Positions 1-4,344 of a stretch of DNA of 9,802 nt are shown in pieces. The notes beneath the pieces are model-generated. The model was not told the DNA's origin, did not search any database, and saw only the letters and a list, made by a program, of their open reading frames with translations. The first letter of the stretch is position 1, and every line of letters begins with the position of its first letter. Where the stretch lies: contig CAJGCZ010000059.1 of the NCBI GenBank assembly GCA_904501975.1, positions 1-9,802 of the forward strand. The letters run 5' to 3'. The translations under genes and the position numbers were made by a program. This stretch comes from an uncultured Akkermansia sp. (GTDB lineage: Bacteria > Verrucomicrobiota > Verrucomicrobiia > Verrucomicrobiales > Akkermansiaceae).

Positions 1-20
1 CAAAATTCCAAAATCCAACA
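1..20. repeat. A/T-rich CCAAAATCC-type intergenic motif
   Basis: This stretch lies directly 3' of the stop codon of the minus-strand lipoprotein gene. Read on the minus strand it is TGGATTTTGGAATTTTG. A very similar run (positions 1541-1566) follows the stop codon of the other minus-strand gene at 1567. The copy may continue beyond the left edge of the window. It could be a simple low-complexity 3' tail or a short genome-wide repeat; two copies cannot tell these apart. Confidence 0.35.
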
Positions 21-830
21 TCATCTATACGTTCTGCAGCGGTTGACCCAGCCTTGCAGCCAGCGTTTTTCGTTGCGCTCGGCGGGGGAGTTGGCTACGC
101 GGCGGCGCATGATGGTTTCTGCCGCGCGGGAGAACTCTGCCGTGGCAGCAGCGCCTTGCGGGTTGCCCTTCATTTCCTCCAGCACTTGCAGGAGTCCCCA
201 GCCTTGGCCGCGATAGCGCTCGGTGCTTTTAAGCCCCTCGCCCTTAAAGTTGACGTAATCAACCAAGCAATACATGCCCTGCGTGGTGGCGGCCAAGGCG
301 TTGTAATGCGCTTGCACCGCGGCAGGGTTGCGCGAGGCTTGCATCATGCGCGGAAGGGCGGCTTGGGAGCGCAGGATGATAAACTCTGTTTGTAGCTCCA
401 CATGGGCAGCAAGCCATTGGCGCATGGCGTTGGCTCGGCCTCCGTTATCTGCTAAAAAGGCTCTTTTGTTGGGCCATGGGGCAGTACCTTTCATGTAGTT
501 GGGCACGGCCACGCCACGGCGCTGTGCGTATTGCACAAACTTGGGAAAACTTTCGTCGAACGGCCCGGTGTAGCCCGCCGGGTACCAAATGAAGTGCCCG
601 ATGCCGAGGGAAGGGAAGTCCTCTCCATCATTCCAACTGACCAAGCCTGCCACACTGCCGGCGCATTCGTTTTTCCAGATGCGGTTGCCCAGCCCACGCA
701 AATCAATTTGGCTGTGGCGAGGGGCGGTAACAGTTTGGGGAAGACGGCGGTAGCTGCGCTGGGGGGTAGGGCGTGCGGCGCAGTTAACCAAGGCCAGCGT
801 GCAGATGATGGTGAGGATGGCGTGCTTCAT
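21..830 (-). CDS. Conserved uncharacterised lipoprotein (possibly lysozyme-like fold)
   Basis: A 269-residue protein starting with a lipoprotein signal peptide: Lys2, a hydrophobic run, and the lipobox LVNC with the predicted lipid-carrying Cys17. It is therefore probably anchored in a membrane facing the periplasm. The mature part has unusually well-defined motifs: NEC at 54-56, a WNDGE block at 66-70 followed by SLGIGHFIWYP (74-84), DYVNFKGEG (191-199) and GQGWGLLQVL (208-217). From memory these belong to a family of uncharacterised proteins found in Pseudomonas and other Gram-negatives. The Glu55/Glu70 plus GIGH arrangement resembles peptidoglycan-cleaving lysozyme-type folds, but that is inference and no enzyme activity is claimed. 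The start is supported by TAGGA eight bases and GAGG one base before the ATG. It stands alone, with no same-strand neighbour upstream. A TTTACA-N18-TAGGAT element ends just before the start codon and could act as its promoter. Confidence 0.88.
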   Translation of the reverse strand: MKHAILTIICTLALVNCAARPTPQRSYRRLPQTVTAPRHSQIDLRGLGNRIWKNECAGSVAGLVSWNDGEDFPSLGIGHFIWYPAGYTGPFDESFPKFVQYAQRRGVAVPNYMKGTAPWPNKRAFLADNGGRANAMRQWLAAHVELQTEFIILRSQAALPRMMQASRNPAAVQAHYNALAATTQGMYCLVDYVNFKGEGLKSTERYRGQGWGLLQVLEEMKGNPQGAAATAEFSRAAETIMRRRVANSPAERNEKRWLQGWVNRCRTYR

Positions 831-1002
831 GCCTCACATCCTACCACAGCCGATTCTCTCTTGTAAAGCCGTAAATGGCTGTGGGGAAACGGGGATGTTG
901 CTATCCCCTGCGTTGACCCGCCAAAAATGACTCCCCAAGCAGCTAAAATCTGCAAAAAAACGGGCCTTTTACAAAAAAACATAAAAAAGTCTTCCTTTGT
1001 GC

Positions 1003-1031
1003 TTGACAATGGTGCTGCACTGTGGTAATTT
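1003..1031 (+). promoter_or_regulatory. rpsP promoter, extended -10 type
   Basis: A perfect -35 box TTGACA (1003-1008) is separated by exactly 17 bases from TAATTT (1026-1031). That -10 box is weak but is preceded by TGG, an extended -10 TGn element. Transcription should start near 1038, giving an untranslated leader of about 80 bases before rpsP. Confidence 0.65.
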
Positions 1032-1117
1032 CCCGTACCGCCTTTGAGCCTGAGCCCGCCGGAAACGTGATGCGAGCCGCCGAAGGTGGAAACAACCAAA
1101 TCTAATCATTTTACAAT

Positions 1118-1363
1118 ATGGTAGCAATTCGTCTCAACCGTCAGGGGTCCAAGGACCGTCCTTATTACAAGATTGTTGTCGTTGACAGCCGTGCTCGCCG
1201 TGATGGCGACTTCATTGAACAGGTGGGTACCTATAACCCCATGGCTGAGGGTGTGAACTACACTCTCGACCTGGAGAAGGTTGAAAAGTGGATCAGCAAT
1301 GGCGCTCAGCCCTCCGAGACTGTCGCTTCCATGATCAAGAAGGCTCGCGCCGCTAAGGCCTAA
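1118..1363 (+). CDS. rpsP: 30S ribosomal protein S16
   Basis: This 81-residue protein matches bacterial S16 in length and sequence. It begins MVAIRLNRQGSKDRPYYKIV, contains the conserved RRDGDFIEQVGTYNP segment, and ends in a basic tail (KKARAAKA). S16 binds 16S rRNA early in assembly of the small ribosomal subunit. In many bacteria rpsP heads an operon with rimM, trmD and rplS. Here it is followed directly by a strong hairpin and then an opposing gene, so it appears to be transcribed alone. The ATG has no recognisable Shine-Dalgarno sequence; the preceding 20 bases are A/T rich. A promoter with an extended -10 lies about 90 bases upstream, and the leader between them can form a closing stem. 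Confidence 0.96.
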   Translation: MVAIRLNRQGSKDRPYYKIVVVDSRARRDGDFIEQVGTYNPMAEGVNYTLDLEKVEKWISNGAQPSETVASMIKKARAAKA

Positions 1364-1406
1364 GCCACTCCACGCCAAAACTTTTTCCTTGGTTGTTTCT
1401 GATTTG

Positions 1407-1446
1407 AACCTGCTGTATCTCTAGATACAGCAGGTTCTCTCTTCTC
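1407..1446 (+). terminator. Hairpin terminator after rpsP
   Basis: A perfect 13-bp inverted repeat (AACCTGCTGTATC at 1407-1419 and its complement at 1424-1436) has a four-base loop and is followed by the pyrimidine-rich tail CTCTCTTCTC. It lies 43 bases after the rpsP stop codon. The tail has few consecutive T residues, so it is not a textbook intrinsic terminator, but the stem is strong and the position is right. Transcripts of the opposing gene at 1567-1842 would also run into it. Confidence 0.75.
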
Positions 1447-1540
1447 CGTGCCACGCACCGCAAGGTGGCTTCTTTGCTACAGCGCCGGCCACTCTTTTCT
1501 ATCCTCTTTCCTCGTGCAAGACTCAGGCGCGCCTGTACTT

Positions 1541-1566
1541 AAATCAAAAATCCAAATCCAAAAATC
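1541..1566. repeat. Second copy of the AAATCC-type 3' motif
   Basis: An A-rich run made of overlapping CAAAAATCC and AAATCC units, directly abutting the stop codon of the minus-strand winged-helix gene. It mirrors the motif at 1-20, which abuts the stop codon of the other minus-strand gene. The rest of the 1447-1540 spacer holds only a small CACC-GCAA-GGTG hairpin (1456-1467) and pyrimidine-rich sequence; no gene is seen there. Confidence 0.35.
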
Positions 1567-1842
1567 TCACCGCTTCACCAGCCTCTCCCCATGTGGGGTA
1601 AGTTTGTAGGCCGGCTCGTGGTCGCCGGTGGTGCAGATGAGCTTTTTCTCTGTCAGGCGGTGGAGGTCGGCACGTAACTCTGTTGCCTTGAGTCCCAGCT
1701 CGCGGCCTAAGCGGTGCAGCTGTTGCCGGGGTGTGCTATGCAGAGCGTGCAAGATGGCGCGTTCTGCGGCTGATAATTGCTGCTCCATATCGCGATAATA
1801 GGGGGTGAGTTCCGGGTGGTTTTCTGTATTCTTGGTGGGCAT
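1567..1842 (-). CDS. Small winged-helix DNA-binding protein
   Basis: A 91-residue, mostly helical protein. Residues about 22-90 read as a winged helix: a first helix (SAAERAILHAL, 24-34), a helix-turn-helix (QQLHRLGRELGLKATELRADLHRLTEKKLI, with recognition helix near 52-64), then a wing running from ICTTGDHEPAYKLT into a last basic stretch. The pattern resembles MarR, PadR or Rrf2-type domains cut to the minimum, with no ligand-binding or dimerisation extension beyond the short N-terminus. It is most likely a transcription regulator. It is divergent from the AP2-like gene, and a palindrome touching its own -35 box suggests self-regulation. No Shine-Dalgarno sequence precedes the ATG, and the predicted promoter would put the transcript start at or next to the start codon. 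The exact family and target are unknown. Confidence 0.8.
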   Translation of the reverse strand: MPTKNTENHPELTPYYRDMEQQLSAAERAILHALHSTPRQQLHRLGRELGLKATELRADLHRLTEKKLICTTGDHEPAYKLTPHGERLVKR

Positions 1843-1849
1843 AGCGTTT

Positions 1850-1879
1850 TTTATATCATAAAAGAGAGTAATTGGTCAA
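1850..1879 (-). promoter_or_regulatory. Predicted promoter of the winged-helix gene
   Basis: On the minus strand TTGACC (1879-1874) is followed after 18 bases by TATAAA (1855-1850). The seven bases after the -10 box lead straight into the ATG at 1842, so the message could be leaderless. The -35 box overlaps the left arm of the palindrome at 1878-1899 by two bases. Confidence 0.45.
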
Positions 1880-1921
1880 ATGTTAAAAATTTAACATTTC
1901 TAAAAGTTGAAAACTGTTAAA
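1878..1921. promoter_or_regulatory. Palindromic operator in the divergent control region
   Basis: AAATGTTAAA (1878-1887) and TTTAACATTT (1890-1899) form a perfect 10-bp inverted repeat with a two-base centre. A further half-site, TGTTAAA, lies at 1915-1921, 34 bp (about three helical turns) from the first. The block sits between the -35 boxes of the winged-helix gene and the AP2-like gene. A protein bound here could control both. The winged-helix protein is the obvious candidate, but this is inference. Confidence 0.55.
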
Positions 1922-1927
1922 TAAAGC

Positions 1928-1956
1928 TTGACAAAAAGGGGAGCTTTCCCTAGAAT
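1928..1956 (+). promoter_or_regulatory. Near-consensus promoter of the AP2-like gene
   Basis: TTGACA (1928-1933), a 17-base spacer, and TAGAAT (1951-1956) differ from the sigma-70 consensus at one base. Transcription should start near 1963. This argues against the in-frame TTG at 1928 and ATG at 1955 as starts of the downstream gene, because both lie inside the promoter. Confidence 0.75.
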
Positions 1957-1978
1957 GGCGACCGAATTACTGATTACT

Positions 1979-2236
1979 ATGAAAGAGAAATATATCACCC
2001 GCTATGAGGCCACAAAGGGCCAAAGCTATACCTTTGTGGGGTGGCGTTTATGTATTACACGAAAAGGCGAGCGCTTTGTGAGATATTTTTCTGACCTTCA
2101 TTATGGAGGCTCTCAACAGGCACACGATGCAGCCATTCTGATGCGGGACGAAATGATGCACCGCATGGAGCAAGGGGTGGAGAATTATCACGAGTTTTTT
2201 AATATGTATCGACGTTTGGGAAGAGTAGAGTTGTAA
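1979..2236 (+). CDS. Stand-alone AP2/ERF-like DNA-binding domain protein
   Basis: With the start chosen here the product has 85 residues. Residues 20-60 fit the bacterial AP2-like pattern: a GWR strand (21-23), a basic ITRKGERF strand (26-33), RYFSD (35-39), YGG (42-44), then a helix QQAHDAAILMRDEM (46-59). In the AP2/ERF family three such strands contact the DNA major groove and pack on one helix. In bacteria and phages this domain is commonly fused to HNH homing endonucleases or integrases; here it is alone, with a short charged C-terminal helix. A longer reading frame begins at 1928, but its first codons lie within the promoter, so the ATG at 1979 is preferred. No Shine-Dalgarno sequence is visible. 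It shares a palindrome-bearing control region with the divergent winged-helix gene. A role in regulation or DNA structure is likely; the target is unknown. Confidence 0.78.
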   Translation: MKEKYITRYEATKGQSYTFVGWRLCITRKGERFVRYFSDLHYGGSQQAHDAAILMRDEMMHRMEQGVENYHEFFNMYRRLGRVEL

Positions 2237-2293
2237 AAGATTCTCTTCCCGATGTTCATCCCGGAAAATTTGCTCGCTGTTCGGGATTGCCGC

Positions 2294-2340
2294 AGGTGTT
2301 TTGTATGCGGAAAATTGTACGGTAAAATACCTATTTTTAC
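2294..2340 (+). terminator. Possible weak terminator after the AP2-like gene
   Basis: AGGTGTTTT (2294-2302) can pair with AAAATACCT (2324-2332), nine pairs including one G-U, closing a 21-base loop and followed by ATTTTTAC. The stem is A/T rich and the loop long, so this is only a candidate. It ends directly at the marR -35 box. Confidence 0.3.
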
Positions 2341-2368
2341 TTGACTTGTATGTATATTTAAGTATACT
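2341..2368 (+). promoter_or_regulatory. Promoter of the marR-efflux operon
   Basis: TTGACT (2341-2346) and TATACT (2363-2368) are separated by 16 bases. Each box differs from consensus at one base. Transcription should begin near 2375, just upstream of the palindrome at 2379-2398. A weaker dyad (GTATA at 2350-2354 and TATAC at 2363-2367) overlaps the spacer and -10 box and may be a second operator site. Confidence 0.68.
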
Positions 2369-2374
2369 GAACAC

Positions 2375-2407
2375 ATGGATATGAAGCGTGCTTCATATTA
2401 CCGCTAG
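2375..2407 (+). CDS. Possible ten-codon leader peptide ahead of marR
   Basis: The ATG at 2375 falls at the predicted transcription start and opens a ten-codon frame reading MDMKRASYYR. Its TAG stop overlaps the AGGGTG ribosome binding site of marR. If translated it would have to be read from a leaderless or nearly leaderless message. It may be chance, since any 33-base stretch has some probability of carrying a short frame. Confidence 0.2.
   Translation: MDMKRASYYR
2379..2398. promoter_or_regulatory. Palindromic MarR operator at the transcription start
   Basis: ATATGAAGC and GCTTCATAT form a perfect 9-bp inverted repeat around a GT centre, 20 bp in all. This is the size typical of MarR dimer sites. 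It lies at about +5 to +24 relative to the predicted start, where a bound dimer would block RNA polymerase. The same sequence in RNA could fold into a 7-bp hairpin. Confidence 0.65.
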
Positions 2408-2417
2408 GGTGTAAATT

Positions 2418-2840
2418 ATGCCAAACCGACAAGCCATTTCATTTTTGATGAAGTTGATAACGGATCGTGTATCAACTCTCTTTTCGCTGCGTGCGGAGAT
2501 ACCGTTAACCGCGGCACAGAGCCGTGTAGTGATGTATTTGGAGGCATGCGGTGGCGGGCCGGTATCTCAGCGCGATATTGAGCAGTATTTGAATGTGTCG
2601 CACACAACGGCTAAGGGCTTGTTGCAACGCTTGGAGGAGAAAGGCTTTGTGCGCACGGCGTTTGATAGCCACGATGGTCGCGTTAAAAATGTTTACATAA
2701 CGGATAAAGCGCACCAGAGCCGTGACGAACTGGCGGAGCATATTAATGCCCTGACAGAGCAAATGATGCAGGGGATAAGCACCGAAGAGGAACAGCAGCT
2801 TTTTGAGCTGCTGCGACGCGTTTACCTTAATATTAAATGA
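2418..2840 (+). CDS. MarR-family transcriptional regulator
   Basis: A 140-residue protein with the MarR layout. An N-terminal dimerisation helix comes first, then a winged helix at about 30-97: LTAAQSRVVMYLEACGGGPVSQRDI, a recognition helix around NVSHTTAKGLLQRLEEKGF (59-77), and a wing with the DGRVKNVYIT motif (86-95) that corresponds to the family DxRxK signature. A long C-terminal helix follows that should complete the dimer interface. Such proteins usually repress their own operon and release DNA when a phenolic or lipophilic ligand binds. The gene is the first of four in the efflux operon, 16 bases ahead of the adaptor gene, and a 20-bp palindrome lies just upstream, which fits autorepression. 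AGGGTG six bases before the ATG is the clearest ribosome binding site in the operon. The ligand cannot be told from sequence. Confidence 0.93.
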   Translation: MPNRQAISFLMKLITDRVSTLFSLRAEIPLTAAQSRVVMYLEACGGGPVSQRDIEQYLNVSHTTAKGLLQRLEEKGFVRTAFDSHDGRVKNVYITDKAHQSRDELAEHINALTEQMMQGISTEEEQQLFELLRRVYLNIK

Positions 2841-2856
2841 TTTTTGTAACTAAAAC

Positions 2857-4335
2857 ATGAAAGTAAAGCACATAACAATGCTGGCCTTAGGCAGTGTGGC
2901 AACCGTTGGTTTGACGAGCTGCTCTGAAGGAGAGGACGGAAAGCCGGGATTTTTTGAGCGCTTTTACGGAGACTTTATTGCCCCGCTTTTAGGTGAGCAG
3001 GAAGCGCCGGCTCAGAAGATGATGGCTCCGTTGGGGGTGAGTGTGATGCCTATGCAAAAGGCAACGGTGCCCATGTATGCTACGTGGTTTGGTCAGTTGC
3101 GTGGTATGGAGCAGGCTGATATTAAACCGGAAGTCGCGGGTAAGATTGTGCAGCAGGAGTACATGGATGGCTCGCCCTGTGAAAAGGATGAAGTGCTTTT
3201 CCGTATAGATGATGTGACTTATAAGGCTGCGGTGAATATGGCCCGCGCCAACTTGGACGCCGCTAAGGCTGCTGTGGACCAAGCACGCGTGGCAGATGAG
3301 CAGGCCCAACAGGATGTGGACCGCTATTCTCCCTTGGTGGGCAGTGGTTCTGTTTCTGAAAAAACATTTAAGGATGCCGAGCATGCTAAGAAGCGCACAG
3401 CTGCTGCGCTTGTGGCTGCTGAGGCCCATGTGAAGCAGGCTGAGGCTGCTCTGGTGAATGCTGAAATTAATTTGGAACGCTGCACAATTAAGGCCCCGTT
3501 CAAGGGCTACGCCTCTGCTTCAACCGTGAGTGTGGGCGATTATGTGGCCCCCGGTAGTATGGTGCTGGCTCGCATGAGTGCAATTGACCCGATTCGTGTT
3601 GACTTTATGGTGACCGGTAAGCACGTGCTGGACATTGTGACTCAAACAAAGTATGATGCTGAAGACGGCATGGCCTCTCCCTTTACGCAGTTTGATGTGA
3701 TTTTGGAGGATGGCTCGCTTTACAAGGAACGCGGTAAGGTTAAGTTTATGGACAGTGAGGTGAACCCCTCCACCGGTACGGTGAGCTTCATCGGCGAAAT
3801 CCCGAACAGCGAGTTGCGCTTGCGCTCCGGTGCCTCTGTGCAGGTGCGCGCCAAAGTGGGTGAGGTGAAGGATGCCTTCCTGGTGCCGAAGAATGCGATT
3901 CTTTCTTCCATGAACCACCGTTTTATTTATGTGGTGGGTAAGGACCAGCAGCCCTACGGCATTGACGTGATTTTGGGGCCGGAGACCGTGATGGATATGC
4001 CTAACGGCGACGGCACTACGGTGAAGATGCCCATGCAGGCCGTAACAGCCCGCCCCGGCACGAATGACGCCGGTGTGCCGCGTGCTTCGTTGGAGCAGAT
4101 TTTGGCAGATCTTGGTTACGAGAACCCGTTGGAGGCTCCCGTGATTGTAGAAGGTGGGCAGATGGCTCAAATTTATGCCACGGCCAACATGGGGATGAAA
4201 AAGATGGGAATCCCGGCCGGTTTCGGTATTGTAGACCCGAACAATACTCGTCCCTACGTGTACACCCCGCCTGCAACTACAACGCCGTCTATTACTGCTA
4301 AAAAGAATAACCCAGAGGTTGCAGAGCAGAAGTAA
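2857..4335 (+). CDS. RND efflux periplasmic adaptor lipoprotein (AcrA-like)
   Basis: This is the membrane fusion protein that links the inner-membrane pump to the outer-membrane channel. A lipoprotein signal peptide ends at the lipobox LTSC (Cys22). The core follows the AcrA order: first half of the lipoyl domain (about 89-120, KPEVAGKIVQQ onwards), an alpha-hairpin rich in Ala and Glu (about 122-205), second lipoyl half with IKAPFKGYAS (211-220), a beta-barrel (about 245-335) with the conserved VNPSTGTV segment, and a membrane-proximal domain from VPKNAIL (343). At 492 residues it is about 100 longer than AcrA. The extra length is a linker of some 50 residues after Cys22, an apparent insertion around 395-430, and a Pro/Thr-rich tail (455-492). 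It lies between marR and the pump gene, nine bases from the latter. No Shine-Dalgarno sequence is seen. Confidence 0.94.
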   Translation: MKVKHITMLALGSVATVGLTSCSEGEDGKPGFFERFYGDFIAPLLGEQEAPAQKMMAPLGVSVMPMQKATVPMYATWFGQLRGMEQADIKPEVAGKIVQQEYMDGSPCEKDEVLFRIDDVTYKAAVNMARANLDAAKAAVDQARVADEQAQQDVDRYSPLVGSGSVSEKTFKDAEHAKKRTAAALVAAEAHVKQAEAALVNAEINLERCTIKAPFKGYASASTVSVGDYVAPGSMVLARMSAIDPIRVDFMVTGKHVLDIVTQTKYDAEDGMASPFTQFDVILEDGSLYKERGKVKFMDSEVNPSTGTVSFIGEIPNSELRLRSGASVQVRAKVGEVKDAFLVPKNAILSSMNHRFIYVVGKDQQPYGIDVILGPETVMDMPNGDGTTVKMPMQAVTARPGTNDAGVPRASLEQILADLGYENPLEAPVIVEGGQMAQIYATANMGMKKMGIPAGFGIVDPNNTRPYVYTPPATTTPSITAKKNNPEVAEQK

Positions 4336-4344
4336 GCAAATGCC

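Noticed and set aside
821..831. A copy of the marR half-site GTGCTTCAT at the lipoprotein start
   Set aside because: It encodes the first residues Met-Lys-His and has no second arm; probably coincidence.
827..1099. A 90-codon minus-strand open frame upstream of rpsP
   Set aside because: It overlaps the lipoprotein start and covers the rpsP promoter and leader; the translation has no recognisable pattern and no start signal.
1450..1469. Small hairpin with a GCAA loop as a second terminator
   Set aside because: The stem is only four to five pairs and the T-rich tail is distant; the 13-bp hairpin just upstream is a better candidate.
1928..1978. Upstream extension of the AP2-like gene from the TTG at 1928
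   Set aside because: The codons coincide with the -35 and -10 boxes of a near-consensus promoter, so they should not be transcribed into the message.
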